From assembly GCA_946481275.1 (NCBI GenBank), contig CAMLMV010000009.1:62001-126000 (forward strand): DNA of 64,000 nucleotides. The letters run 5' to 3'. Shown piece after piece: positions 50,038 through 59,475 of this stretch. This DNA comes from an uncultured Massilia sp. (GTDB lineage: Bacteria; Pseudomonadota; Gammaproteobacteria; Burkholderiales; Burkholderiaceae). The notes below the pieces were generated by a model. The model saw only the letters and a program-made list of their open reading frames with translations, ran no database searches and was not told the DNA's origin. The position numbers and the translations under genes were made by a program. The number at the start of each line of letters is the position of its first letter. The first letter of the stretch is position 1.

Positions 50038-51177
50038 CTAGATCCCGCGCGCCAACCGCACCGCACGGCCCAATTCGACCACCGACATGGCATAGAAATA
50101 ACTGCGGTTGTATTTAGTGATAGCAAAAAAGTTAGCGTTTGCTACCCAATACTCCGTCGGGTCGGCCCCATTTTGTAAATCGACGAGGCCGTACAGGCGG
50201 CCATCCGGCAGGGCGGTGCGCGTGGCGACGCCGGCGCCGTCCAGCTCGGCCGGCTGGTAGCGCGCTTCCAGGCCGCCCAGCAGCCCTTGCCAGGCAAGGC
50301 TGGGTGCCACGTCGGCCGGGAACACGGCCGGTCCCGTGTTGTTGCGATCCCAGCCGTGCTGGACGAGGAAGTTGGCCACGCTGCCGATCGCATCCGCGGC
50401 CGAGCCGCGCAGGTCGACGATGCCGTCGCCATCGAAGTCCACGCCATATTTCAGGATATTGCCCGGCATGAACTGTGGCATGCCGACGGCGCCCGCGAAC
50501 GAGCCCAGCAGCGAGAACGGGTCGATGTTTTCCTTGCGCGCGAGCAGCAGCGTGTGTTCCAGCTCGCCGCGGAAGAACGCCATCCGGTCGGCGCGGTTCG
50601 GCGCTTCCGGGTAGGCGAAGGCGAGGGTGGTGAGCACGTCGACGACGCGGAAACGGCCCGTGTCGCGGCCATAGATCGTTTCCACGCCCAGGATGCCGAC
50701 GATGATCTCGGCCGGCACGCCGTAGGTCGCCTCGGCGCGCGCGAGGAGGTCGGCGTTCTCGTTCCAGAAGCGCACGCCGGCGTTGATGCGGATCGGCTCG
50801 ATGAAGCGGTCGCTGTAGGCTTGCCAGTTCTTCGGCTTGCCGGGCGGCGCCGGTTTGACCAGTTGGACGGCGGAATCGATGAAGCGTGCCCGTTTGATCA
50901 CATCCTCGATCTGCGCGCGCTCGAACCCGTTGCGGGCGACGATGTCGTCCTCGAAATCGCGCACGGCCTGCCAGTCGCTGAAATTGACGGCCTCGCCGTC
51001 GTAGTCGATCGTGGGACGGGCGGGAGCGGCGGGTTTCGCCTTCTTGCCGGATTTTTTCGTCGCCTTAGCGGACTTGGCCGTGGGTTTGGCGTGGTGGAGC
51101 GAGGATGCGGCGGCCGCATCCGCCACCGGCCCGGCGCCGACGGCCAGGGCAAGCAGCAGGGAAACGAAGGATTTCAT
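50038..51177 (-). CDS. mltB: lytic murein transglycosylase B
   Basis: A 379-residue exported enzyme that cleaves peptidoglycan glycan strands. A signal peptide (FVSLLLALAVGAGPVADAAA) is followed by a Lys/Ala/Pro linker, then the SLT_2 domain with catalytic Glu in VGILGVETIYGRDTG and AGAVGMPQFMPGNILKYGVD. A C-terminal NRSYFYAMSVVELG ending completes it. No lipobox Cys is seen, so it may be soluble. Its ATG overlaps the tgpA stop (ATGA at 51177-51174), so it is the last gene of the moxR operon. Confidence 0.92.
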   Translation of the reverse strand: MKSFVSLLLALAVGAGPVADAAAASSLHHAKPTAKSAKATKKSGKKAKPAAPARPTIDYDGEAVNFSDWQAVRDFEDDIVARNGFERAQIEDVIKRARFIDSAVQLVKPAPPGKPKNWQAYSDRFIEPIRINAGVRFWNENADLLARAEATYGVPAEIIVGILGVETIYGRDTGRFRVVDVLTTLAFAYPEAPNRADRMAFFRGELEHTLLLARKENIDPFSLLGSFAGAVGMPQFMPGNILKYGVDFDGDGIVDLRGSAADAIGSVANFLVQHGWDRNNTGPAVFPADVAPSLAWQGLLGGLEARYQPAELDGAGVATRTALPDGRLYGLVDLQNGADPTEYWVANANFFAITKYNRSYFYAMSVVELGRAVRLARGI

Positions 51178-53153
51178 CGAACTCGGGACAGCAAATCTCT
51201 CAGAATTGGAACGAGGCCGGTGCCCGGACTCTGCGGTCCGTAGCGGTAGGCGCTGTAGCGGCGCAGGAATTCCGTTGCGGCCGCGCCAGTCTCGGGAGCC
51301 AGGCCGGCAGCGGCGAGACGCTGCGCATACGCGGTCGGCCCTTCGTCCGGCGCACGCGGCAGGCCAAGCTGGCCGAGGCGCTGGCACAGGACCGAGTATA
51401 GCGCATCGACGGGGTCGGCTTTTCGCCGGTGCGAGAATTTTTTTACCAGGAACAACAGGGCGCAGAGCATGGCGACCAACGCCAGGCTTTGCCAATGGGA
51501 CAATCCTTCTTGCAAGCGTTGTACGAGATGCTGCTGGCGTTGCGGCGTGTAGTTCAGTACCCACTGGTTCCAGCCGTTGTTGACGGCGCCGATGGCATAG
51601 CGGACGCGGCCCAGCAGGGAGTCCGGATCGGGCTGCAGCAGCCGGCCCAGGCCTTCGAAGCCGAACGGCGCCGGCGGCGGCAGCGCGCTCGCCAGGCTGC
51701 GCTGCACGCGGTCCGGCGCCACGGCGGCCGTCGGGTCGACGCGCACCCAGCCGCGCCGCGGCAGCCAGACCTCGGCCCACGCATGCGCATCCGACTGGCG
51801 CACGGCGAGGTAGCCGTCGATCGGATTCATGTCCCCGCCCTGGTAGCCTGTGACGACGCGCGCCGGCACGCCGGCCGAGCGCATCAGGAACACGAAGGCG
51901 CCCGCGTAGTGCTCGCAAAAGCCGGCGCGCGTGCCGTACAGGAAGTCGTCGATCGAATCCCGGCCCGGCAGCAGCGGCGGCTGCAGCGTGTAGACGAAGC
52001 CGCCTTCGGCAAACAGGCGCAGCACGGCCGTCACGCGGCGCGCCGGATCCAGTTCGGACGCCAGCGCCTGGCCCATCGCACGTGTCCGCGGATTCAGGCC
52101 GTAGGGCAGCATCAGCCATTGCCCGTCGACGGGCGACGCGTCCGGCTGCAGGCTGTAGTGTACGAAGGAGATGAGGTCGTAGCGCACGCGCTCGGCGATC
52201 GGGTCGAGCGACTGGAACTCCAGCTCGCCGGACAGCGTCACGCCGTGTCCGGGCACCTCGGGGATGGCGCGCGGCATCTCGAGCGCGAACAGCCAGCGCG
52301 TGTTCGACGGTTCCAGCGTGACCTGGTAGCCGACCGGTGTGCCGCCCACGGACAGGGCCAGCGGCTGCGGGCGCGTGTGGCGCGATGGCCGCACCCGGGT
52401 CCAGGTGCGGCCGTCGTAGCTGCCCAGCACGGGGCCGCGCCAGTACAGCTCGCGCTGCGCGGGCACGGGGCCATCGAATTTGACGCGGAACGCGACCTCT
52501 TCCGATTGCGCCAGGTTCGACATCTGGCCGGGTGCCATCGTGTCGGACAGGCCGCTCTTCGCGCTGTGCGACGGGTCCGGCATGCCCCACAGCGGCCCTT
52601 CGATGCGCGGGAACAGGACGAACGCGGCGCCCGCCAGCGGCAGCGCCAGCCCGAGCAGTTTCGCACCCATCCACAGGCGCGTACGCAACGGGGGCACGAC
52701 GCCCGTCAGCTGGAACGACAACTGCGTGGCCAGCAGCGCCACGAGGGAGGCCAGCATCAGCAGCGCCGTCGGGATCGTCTGCGAATAAAAGAAATTGGTG
52801 AGTACGAGGAAATAGCACAGGAACACGACGACGAACAGGTCGCGCCGCGCATGCATCTCGAGCATCTTGAAGGCGACGAGAAGGACGAGCATGGCGACGC
52901 CCGCATCGCGTCCCAGCAGGGTGTGATAACTCTGCAGCACGCCGAACATGGCCGCAGCCGCGATGGGCACGAGGATGACATTGGGAGGCATGCGCCGGCC
53001 CAGCAGCGTGATGGCGGCGCGCCAGGCCAGCGTGGCCCCGCACAGCAGGCTCACCCACAGGGGCAGGTGGGCCGCGTGCGGCGCCAGCACGAGCAGGCTG
53101 CTGGCGATCAGCAGCAGCGTGTCCTGCTTGTCCCGTGACAGGGGTGTCTTCAC
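51174..53153 (-). CDS. tgpA: TgpA-type membrane transglutaminase-like protease
   Basis: A 659-residue inner-membrane protein with DUF3488 helices at residues 10-180, a periplasmic transglutaminase-like domain, and a C-terminal helix (about 555-575) with DUF4129-like tail. The Cys-His-Asp triad is present: GFCEHYAGAF, SDAHAWAEVW, and WVRVDPTAA. TgpA of Pseudomonas is essential and linked to envelope integrity; the substrate is unknown. Starts four bases inside the DUF58 gene end and overlaps mltB. Confidence 0.92.
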   Translation of the reverse strand: MKTPLSRDKQDTLLLIASSLLVLAPHAAHLPLWVSLLCGATLAWRAAITLLGRRMPPNVILVPIAAAAMFGVLQSYHTLLGRDAGVAMLVLLVAFKMLEMHARRDLFVVVFLCYFLVLTNFFYSQTIPTALLMLASLVALLATQLSFQLTGVVPPLRTRLWMGAKLLGLALPLAGAAFVLFPRIEGPLWGMPDPSHSAKSGLSDTMAPGQMSNLAQSEEVAFRVKFDGPVPAQRELYWRGPVLGSYDGRTWTRVRPSRHTRPQPLALSVGGTPVGYQVTLEPSNTRWLFALEMPRAIPEVPGHGVTLSGELEFQSLDPIAERVRYDLISFVHYSLQPDASPVDGQWLMLPYGLNPRTRAMGQALASELDPARRVTAVLRLFAEGGFVYTLQPPLLPGRDSIDDFLYGTRAGFCEHYAGAFVFLMRSAGVPARVVTGYQGGDMNPIDGYLAVRQSDAHAWAEVWLPRRGWVRVDPTAAVAPDRVQRSLASALPPPAPFGFEGLGRLLQPDPDSLLGRVRYAIGAVNNGWNQWVLNYTPQRQQHLVQRLQEGLSHWQSLALVAMLCALLFLVKKFSHRRKADPVDALYSVLCQRLGQLGLPRAPDEGPTAYAQRLAAAGLAPETGAAATEFLRRYSAYRYGPQSPGTGLVPILRDLLSRVR

Positions 53154-54181
53154 GCCGGTTCCTCCGGCAAGCCGTACAACGCCAGCGCGCGCAGGCAGGC
53201 CGCCTGGTGCGCGGGGCCGAGGGCCGCGTCGTAGCGGATGCGGCCGAGGATAAAGCCGTAGGGCAGGGCGCGCTGCTCCGCTTCCAATACCCAGCGGACC
53301 ATGCGCGCGAGGCGCAGCTCCACGTCGAGCCGCGGCGGCAGCGCGTCGAAGTCGAGGACCAGCTCGTCCACCGTGCCGCCCTCGAAATGCTTGGTGACGA
53401 GCTGGCCGCCCAGTTCCGGATCGAGGCGCGCGATCTGGCGCCAGGCGAGGTGGCGCAGCGGGTCGCCGGGCTGGTAGCTGCGCACCCCGCCGAAGTTTTC
53501 GTAATCATCGGCGCTGACGGTGCTGCCCACGCCGTCCGGGCTGGGACGGCCCAGCATCGGCAGCGGCGGCGCCTCCTGCTCGGGGAACGGGTAGACGAGG
53601 GCGCGGCTGTCCGGCTGCCACCAGCTCCACGCGCGGAACAGGCCGAGCGGGAAGTGCGTGGACAGGCGCACGCGGGGTGGGCGCATCCAGCCGCGCGCGC
53701 TGGTTGCCGTGCGCAGCACGAGCGTCGTGCTGCCACCGGCCGGCACGTCGATGGCCTGCCTCGGCTCGGGCACGTGCTCGAAATCGATCCAGACGGCGTA
53801 GCGCGCGAGTCGCGTCGGGTTCTCGACGCGGAGTTCGAACGGCGCGTCCTCGCCGGCATACACGTCGGGCGCGCGGCCGGGGCTGAGCACGAGGCCGGCC
53901 AGGTTGCGCGTCGTCTGCACCATGTCGACGAGGGCGCAGGCGCCGGCGAGGAACGTGAGGCCGAAGCCGAGGCCCAGGTTGTAGTTGATCGAGCCGATCA
54001 GGAGGACGAGCAGCAGCACGCAAAAGCCGAGACCGGCACGCGTGGGCAGGATGTAGACGCGCCTCTGGTTCAGCAGCACGCTGCCCTTGTCGCGGGCCGT
54101 CGCGCGCGTACGCCAGTTGGCGCGCTTGCGATCCAGCCAGCCGCCGGGCCGTGCCATCGCTTGATCGGCTGTTCCGGCCAT
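53150..54181 (-). CDS. DUF58 domain protein
   Basis: A 343-residue protein with two close membrane helices (about 56-98) and a C-terminal DUF58/VWA-like domain with the signature DYENFGGVRSYQPGDPLRHL followed by AWRQIARLD. DUF58 proteins accompany MoxR ATPases and TgpA. The ATG at 54181 overlaps the moxR stop (TGATG). The frame is open far upstream to 54607 antisense-like inside moxR, but no family homology is apparent there. Confidence 0.9.
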   Translation of the reverse strand: MAGTADQAMARPGGWLDRKRANWRTRATARDKGSVLLNQRRVYILPTRAGLGFCVLLLVLLIGSINYNLGLGFGLTFLAGACALVDMVQTTRNLAGLVLSPGRAPDVYAGEDAPFELRVENPTRLARYAVWIDFEHVPEPRQAIDVPAGGSTTLVLRTATSARGWMRPPRVRLSTHFPLGLFRAWSWWQPDSRALVYPFPEQEAPPLPMLGRPSPDGVGSTVSADDYENFGGVRSYQPGDPLRHLAWRQIARLDPELGGQLVTKHFEGGTVDELVLDFDALPPRLDVELRLARMVRWVLEAEQRALPYGFILGRIRYDAALGPAHQAACLRALALYGLPEEPA

Positions 54182-55101
54182 CAGACCGGGACCGATTTCT
54201 GCAGCTGCAGCACGAGGTCGCGGCTGGCCATCGCCACGCCCTGCGCGGACCGCAGCGGCCGCAACCGGTGCGCACACACGGGCACGAGCAGGGCCTGGAT
54301 GTCTTCCGGGATGACGTGGTCGCGGCCTTCCAGCGCGGCCCATGCGCGTGCGGCCTGCAGCAGCGCCAGCGTGGCGCGCGGCGACAGCCCTTCCGCGAAC
54401 AGTTTTCCGGAGCGCGACGCGTGCGCCAGGGCCTGCAGGTAATCGATGAGTTTCTCGGACGCGTGGATCGCGCGCAGCGCGCGCTGGGCGTCCAGCAATT
54501 CTTCCGGCCGCATCACGGGGGCGATGGTCTTGAGCATCGCGCGCCGGTCCTCGCCCATCAGCAGGGCGCGCTCGGCGGCGGCGTCCGGGTAGCCGAGCGA
54601 CAGGCACATCAGGAAGCGGTCGAGCTGGGATTCCGGCAGCGGGAACGTGCCGACCTGGTGCGCGGGGTTCTGTGTCGCGATGACGAAGAAGGGCTCCGGC
54701 AGCGCGCGGGTGACGCCGTCGGCCGTGACCTGCCGCTCTTCCATCGCTTCCAGCAGGCCCGACTGCGTCTTGGGCGTGGCGCGGTTGATCTCGTCCGCGA
54801 GCAGCACCTGGGTGAAGATCGGGCCGGGGTGGAAAACGAAGCCGTTCTTTTCGCGCTCGTAGACGGAGATGCCGGCAACGTCGGCGGGCAGCAGGTCGCT
54901 CGTGAACTGGACGCGGTTGAACTTCAGGCCCAGCGCCAGCGCGAGCGCGTGGGCGAGGGTCGTCTTGCCGACGCCCGGCACGTCGTCGATGAGCAGGTGG
55001 CCGCCGGCCAGCAGGCAGGTGAGCGCGAGGCGGACCTGCTGGTCCTTGCCGACCACGATCTGGCTGACCTGGCGGGCGGCGGCGTGCAATTTATTGAACA
55101 T
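54181..55101 (-). CDS. moxR: MoxR family AAA+ ATPase
   Basis: A 306-residue cytoplasmic AAA+ chaperone. Walker A GGHLLIDDVPGVGKTTLAHA near residues 32-51, Walker B QVLLADEINRATPKTQSGLL, sensor FFVIATQNPAHQVG. MoxR proteins remodel VWA or DUF58 partners, encoded here downstream. First gene of the moxR-DUF58-tgpA-mltB operon, divergent from the deacetylase-like gene. Confidence 0.94.
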   Translation of the reverse strand: MFNKLHAAARQVSQIVVGKDQQVRLALTCLLAGGHLLIDDVPGVGKTTLAHALALALGLKFNRVQFTSDLLPADVAGISVYEREKNGFVFHPGPIFTQVLLADEINRATPKTQSGLLEAMEERQVTADGVTRALPEPFFVIATQNPAHQVGTFPLPESQLDRFLMCLSLGYPDAAAERALLMGEDRRAMLKTIAPVMRPEELLDAQRALRAIHASEKLIDYLQALAHASRSGKLFAEGLSPRATLALLQAARAWAALEGRDHVIPEDIQALLVPVCAHRLRPLRSAQGVAMASRDLVLQLQKSVPV

Positions 55102-55255
55102 GGATGGCTTCCGGTGGTCGTTCAGGGGCGGCGGGGTGCGCAGGCGTGGTAGATTAACGTTGTTAGCAATCTTGATATGCCTGCGGTGGCCTTTCCCGTC
55201 GATTCTATGCGAGAACGGAGGGACTTGCGGTATCGATGAGCATCAACCAGGAATC

Positions 55256-56188
55256 ATGAGTACAGCCATTTACAGCCACCCGGACTGCGCCCTGCACGAG
55301 ATGGGCAGCTGGCATCCCGAAACCCCCGAACGCCTGCGTGCGATCGAGGACCAGTTGATCCTCGCGCGCCTGGACGGCCTCGTCGAGCAGGTGAGCGCGC
55401 CGCTGGCCGACGAAGCCGACATCCTGCGCAACCACACGCAGGGGGCGCTCGATCTCGTGCGCGGGAACCTGCCGCGGGCCCCCGGCGAACACTATCCGCT
55501 CGACGGTGACACCCTGCTGTGCAAGGACAGCTACCGCGCCGCCCTGCGCGCGGCCGGCGCCGCCGTGGCCGCCACGGACGCCGTCGTCGCCGGCACCGTC
55601 GACAATGCGTTCTGCGCCGTCCGCCCGCCGGGCCACCACGCGCGGCCGACGGAGCCCATGGGCTTCTGCCTCTTCAACAACGTGGCCATCGCCGCGCGCC
55701 GCGCGCTCGACGTGCACGGCCTGGAGCGCGTCGCCATCGTCGACTTCGACGTCCACCACGGCAACGGCACGGCGGAGTCGTTCAAGGGCGATCCGCGCGT
55801 GCTGATGGCCAGCTTTTTCCAGCATCCGTTCTATCCGTACACGGAACCGGAACCGATCACGCCGACCTGCGTCAACGTGCCGGTCCCCGCGTACTCGGGC
55901 GGCGACGTCGTGCGCAAGCTCGTCGCCGAACAATGGCTGCCCGCGCTGCACGCGTTCCGCCCGCAGATGATCTTCATCTCGGCCGGCTTCGACGCCCACA
56001 AGGAAGACGACATGGGCGGCATGGCCCTCGTCGAGGCGGATTACGCGTGGATCACGCACCAGGTCGCCGACATCGCGCGGCGGTACGCGGGCGGACGCAT
56101 CGTCAGCTGCCTGGAGGGCGGCTACGCACTGTCGGCGTTGGGACGCAGCGTCGTGGCCCACGTCAAAGCCCTCGCGGAACTCGACTGA
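55256..56188 (+). CDS. histone-deacetylase-like amidohydrolase
   Basis: A 310-residue zinc-dependent enzyme of the HDAC/acetylpolyamine family. Active site elements: AVRPPGHHA for the charge-relay His pair, IVDFDVHHGNGTAESF for zinc ligands Asp and His, and FISAGFDAHKEDDMGGM for the third Asp. Acts on acetylated small amines or lysine. Start ATG follows CAGGAATC. Monocistronic. Confidence 0.93.
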   Translation: MSTAIYSHPDCALHEMGSWHPETPERLRAIEDQLILARLDGLVEQVSAPLADEADILRNHTQGALDLVRGNLPRAPGEHYPLDGDTLLCKDSYRAALRAAGAAVAATDAVVAGTVDNAFCAVRPPGHHARPTEPMGFCLFNNVAIAARRALDVHGLERVAIVDFDVHHGNGTAESFKGDPRVLMASFFQHPFYPYTEPEPITPTCVNVPVPAYSGGDVVRKLVAEQWLPALHAFRPQMIFISAGFDAHKEDDMGGMALVEADYAWITHQVADIARRYAGGRIVSCLEGGYALSALGRSVVAHVKALAELD

Positions 56189-56233
56189 AACGCCGGACTC
56201 TAACCTTCACGATATGGATGAGTGGAGGTCTCG

Positions 56234-57109
56234 ATGAAACCGCTGCGGTTCTTGTTGATGCTGTGTCTGCTCGCTTTTTCCGCGCTGGCATCAGCCGCCA
56301 ATTACACGTTATGGATCCACGGCCGCACAGGCGGCGCCACGATCGGCGACTATGCCGACTTTTCCTACTGGGGCCCGGCGTCGATGGACGCCGGCGTCAA
56401 CAAGAAGGCCGTCAACTGGGACGGCCGCAGCAGCATCGCGTCGCAGAGCGGCACCATCCGCAACGCCCTCGACTGCTTCTGCACGGGGAACAACTGGTGC
56501 TACATCGCCACGCACAGCGCCGGCGACCTGCTCATCGGCTACACGCTCGCCAACTACGGCGGTTCCGCTCGTGTGAAGAAGAACGCGCAGCCGAATGCGG
56601 CGGGCGTGTGCGGCAACAGCGACGGGTCGTCGCAAACCGGCTGGAACATCAAGTGGGTCGCCTCGGCCGCGGGTTCCGGCGGCGGCTCTGAACTCGCGGA
56701 CATCGGCGCCTGGACGACGTCGGAGCCACTCGTGCAGGACTTGCGCGTGAGGACGGCGCGCGCCATGTACAACCACAACGACACGCGCGGCATCTGGTTC
56801 TGGATGTACGCCGGCGCCGACGGCGGCCTGACGTCGGCCTTCCTGCCGGGCCAGGACGACGGGGTCCAGGCCTACCACAGCGCGGGCGCCGTAGCCGGCT
56901 CGTCGGGCGGATCCTATTGCAACCCGCAGGACTGGTTCTGCGATGTGCTGACCCTGGGATCCGTCCCGGCCGAGGGCGGCCATGCCAAGTGGGCCAACCA
57001 CTGGGTCGCCTTCCGCGACGACGGCGAGAACTACAACCACCGCACGGACGGTCATTGGGGCGGCATCGTCGCCGTGATGCGGGCGGCGGTCGCGGTGAAT
57101 GCGCGCTAA
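56234..57109 (+). CDS. secreted hydrolase-fold protein, paralogue 1
   Basis: A 291-residue exported protein with signal peptide LRFLLMLCLLAFSALASA. The mature protein begins NYTLWIHGRTGGATIGDYAD; a THSAG pentapeptide in CYIATHSAGDLLIGYTLA looks like an alpha/beta-hydrolase nucleophile elbow, and conserved Cys pairs (DCFCTGNNWC, CNPQDWFC) suggest disulfides. A lipase/esterase activity is plausible but unproven. It is duplicated in tandem by the gene at 57273, of identical length. The ATG 56234 follows GGAGGTCTC. The stop lies in a short tandem repeat (57101-57130). Confidence 0.82.
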   Translation: MKPLRFLLMLCLLAFSALASAANYTLWIHGRTGGATIGDYADFSYWGPASMDAGVNKKAVNWDGRSSIASQSGTIRNALDCFCTGNNWCYIATHSAGDLLIGYTLANYGGSARVKKNAQPNAAGVCGNSDGSSQTGWNIKWVASAAGSGGGSELADIGAWTTSEPLVQDLRVRTARAMYNHNDTRGIWFWMYAGADGGLTSAFLPGQDDGVQAYHSAGAVAGSSGGSYCNPQDWFCDVLTLGSVPAEGGHAKWANHWVAFRDDGENYNHRTDGHWGGIVAVMRAAVAVNAR

Positions 57110-57130
57110 GTGCGCGCTAAGTGCGCGCTG
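57101..57130 (+). repeat. 11-bp tandem repeat containing stop codons
   Basis: GCGCGCTAA, GTGCGCGCTAA, GTGCGCGCTGA: nearly three copies of an 11-bp unit in which the first TAA is the stop of the upstream gene. Confidence 0.8.
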
Positions 57131-57272
57131 AACATGGACATGCGAGCCACCACGCTGGCTCGCGCGGCAATTGACATACATACAGACCCTCTCTACAGTC
57201 GACTCGGCCGTAAGCTCAGCGGCAACCAGCGTACGGCGCACCATCCAACGACGACTACAAGGAGGAGTGGAG

Positions 57273-58148
57273 ATGACATCGATGCGCTGGCTGACGGCGC
57301 TGTGCCTGCTCATGATTACGGGACTGGCATCGGCGACGAATTACACGCTGTGGATCAACGGCCGCACGGGCGGCGGCACGATCGGCGACTACAACAGCTT
57401 CACGTACTGGGGCCCGTCGTCGACGGCGGCGGGCGTCAACAAGAAGGCCGTCAACTGGGACGGCTACAACAGCATCGCATCGCAGAGCTACCACATCCGC
57501 GACGCCCTCGACTGCTTCTGCACGGGCAGCAACTGGTGCTACATCGCGACCCACAGCGCGGGCGACCTCATGATGGGCTACACGCTCGCGAACTACGGCG
57601 GTTCATCGCGCATGAAGAAGAATGCGGCCCCGAATTCGTCGGGCGTGTGCGGCAACAGCGACGGTACCTCGCAGACCGGCTGGAACATCAAATGGGTGCG
57701 CGCCGCGTCCGGCGCGGGCGGCGGTTCCGAACTGGCCGACTACGGCTCGTGGGCCGTTTCCGACCCGCTCACGCAGGATCTCAAGACGACGACGGCGCGC
57801 GCCATGTACAACCACAACACGACGCGCGGCATCTGGTTCTACATGTACGCGGGCGCCAAGGGCACCGCGTATTCCGGCATACTGCCCGGCCAGGACGACG
57901 AGGCCGTCGCCTACCACAGCTCCGGTGGCGTGGCCGGCAGCTCCGGCGGATCGTACTGCAACCCCAGCGACTGGCTGTGCAACGACCTCGCGCTCGGCAC
58001 GGCCGCGAACGAGGGCGGCAGTGCGAAGTGGAGCTACCATTCCGTTTCATTCCGCGACGACAGCGAAACCTACAACCATTACACGAGCGGTAACTGGCAG
58101 GGCATCGTGTCGGTCGTACGCAATGCGATGGTGAACAGTGCCCTCTAG
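57273..58148 (+). CDS. secreted hydrolase-fold protein, paralogue 2
   Basis: A 291-residue protein with signal peptide LTALCLLMITGLASA, aligned along its whole length with the product of 56234-57109: NYTLWINGRTGGGTIGDYNS, DALDCFCTGSNWCYIATHSA, LPGQDDEAVAYHSS and SVSFRDDSETYNHYTSGNW. The THSAG elbow and Cys pairs are retained. A strong AAGGAGGAGTGGAG supports ATG 57273. Its last 11 bases overlap the next gene, implying coupled translation. Confidence 0.82.
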   Translation: MTSMRWLTALCLLMITGLASATNYTLWINGRTGGGTIGDYNSFTYWGPSSTAAGVNKKAVNWDGYNSIASQSYHIRDALDCFCTGSNWCYIATHSAGDLMMGYTLANYGGSSRMKKNAAPNSSGVCGNSDGTSQTGWNIKWVRAASGAGGGSELADYGSWAVSDPLTQDLKTTTARAMYNHNTTRGIWFYMYAGAKGTAYSGILPGQDDEAVAYHSSGGVAGSSGGSYCNPSDWLCNDLALGTAANEGGSAKWSYHSVSFRDDSETYNHYTSGNWQGIVSVVRNAMVNSAL

Positions 58149-59415
58149 ACGTAACGACAAGCCAAAACGGCGCCCGGCTGCGGCGCCGAAGCCGCGCCTG
58201 CGCCGGCTGGCGCTGGCGACGGCCGCGGTCGCCGTCATCGCGGTGCTCGTGTGGAGCGCCATGGACCATGGCGCGCCGGCGCCTGCCCCCGCGGTGGCCC
58301 AGGCACCGGCCCCGCGCGGGCCGCAGTTCTTCGGCCAGGTCCAGGCCAGCGATCTGCCGCTGCCGGACGACCGCAACAACCGGCGCCGGCAACTGGTCGA
58401 GAACGTCCAGCTGGCCGACCACACCTATTGCAGCTACCGCACGGCCAGCCAGTATCCGGTCGGCTCGCGCCCGATGACGGACAACCCCGACCAGAACCGC
58501 CCCAACGATCCCGTGGCGTCGACGAACCCGATGCGCCTGGACAGCGGCGGCGCCAACACGGGTGTGCAATTGCAGACGTCGCAGTCGCGCGTCTACATGG
58601 CGTCCGGCGAATCGGTGGCGTTCTCGCTGCGTGCCGTCGACGCCGACGGCAGGACGCTGCCCCTCGTGATCACGCGCGCCCTCGCGCAAGGCATCACGTA
58701 TGCCGGCACGCGCCAGACGCCGCAGGTGAGCATCCCGTTCACCGACGACGGCACGGGCGCCGACCCGGTGCCAAACGACGGCGCCTTCGCCGGCGTGCTG
58801 GCACCCGCGCAGACGGGCCTCGCCGCATTCAACGGCACGATCCGCACCGAGGTGCGCTACAACGTGGGCGGCAAGACCGGCCTCGTGCAATTCGACGTCA
58901 TCTACACGCCCGAATTGCCGGCCGTGTGGACGGGGGCGCCGCGCGAAGCCGTCGAGGAAGGCTCGCTCGTGTTCCACCTGCCGCTCGACGTGCGCATGCC
59001 CGGCCGCTACGTCGTGAACGGCCGCGTCGACGACGCCCGCGGCCAGCCCGTCGCGCTGCTGACCTTCAACGAGGTGCTGGGCCCCGGTCCGAACGACATC
59101 AAGCTGACGATGTTCGGCAAGCTGCTGCGCGACCAGGCCCCGGCCGCGCCGCTCACGCTGCGCGACGTCGACGGCTACCTGCTCAAGGAGAACACCGACC
59201 CCGACCGCGCGCTGCTGCCGCGGCTGCAGGGCAAGGTCCTGACGGCGGCATCGCACGCGCCGAAAAGCTATTCGGATGCAGAATGGCAGAGCGAGGAGCG
59301 GTCGCGCTATCTCACCGAATTCGGCAAGGACCTGCGCGAGGCCCGGTCGCGCCTGGCCGCATTCGACCCGGCCGTGCCGCTGCCGCCGAGCGAGTGCATG
59401 CCTGCAACACGGTAG
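58138..59415 (+). CDS. membrane-anchored protein, choice-of-anchor-X-like
   Basis: A 425-residue protein with a very basic N-terminus, one membrane helix (about 25-42), a Pro/Ala linker, and a beta-rich extracytoplasmic region containing VYMASGESVAFSLRAVDADG and FTDDGTGADPVPNDGAFAGV, a pattern I relate tentatively to choice-of-anchor X domains. No enzymatic motif. The GTG at 58138 lies inside the end of the second secreted paralogue. Likely a partner or anchor for the two secreted proteins. Confidence 0.7.
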   Translation: MPSRRNDKPKRRPAAAPKPRLRRLALATAAVAVIAVLVWSAMDHGAPAPAPAVAQAPAPRGPQFFGQVQASDLPLPDDRNNRRRQLVENVQLADHTYCSYRTASQYPVGSRPMTDNPDQNRPNDPVASTNPMRLDSGGANTGVQLQTSQSRVYMASGESVAFSLRAVDADGRTLPLVITRALAQGITYAGTRQTPQVSIPFTDDGTGADPVPNDGAFAGVLAPAQTGLAAFNGTIRTEVRYNVGGKTGLVQFDVIYTPELPAVWTGAPREAVEEGSLVFHLPLDVRMPGRYVVNGRVDDARGQPVALLTFNEVLGPGPNDIKLTMFGKLLRDQAPAAPLTLRDVDGYLLKENTDPDRALLPRLQGKVLTAASHAPKSYSDAEWQSEERSRYLTEFGKDLREARSRLAAFDPAVPLPPSECMPATR

Positions 59416-59475
59416 GGCGATTTGCGTGGACTCAGGTACAATACCCGGTTGCACGCAAATTTTTGAAGGTAGAGC

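Noticed and set aside
53150..54607. Longer N-terminus of the DUF58 protein reaching into moxR
   Set aside because: The extension is antisense-like composition within moxR; the ATG overlapping the moxR stop gives the family length.
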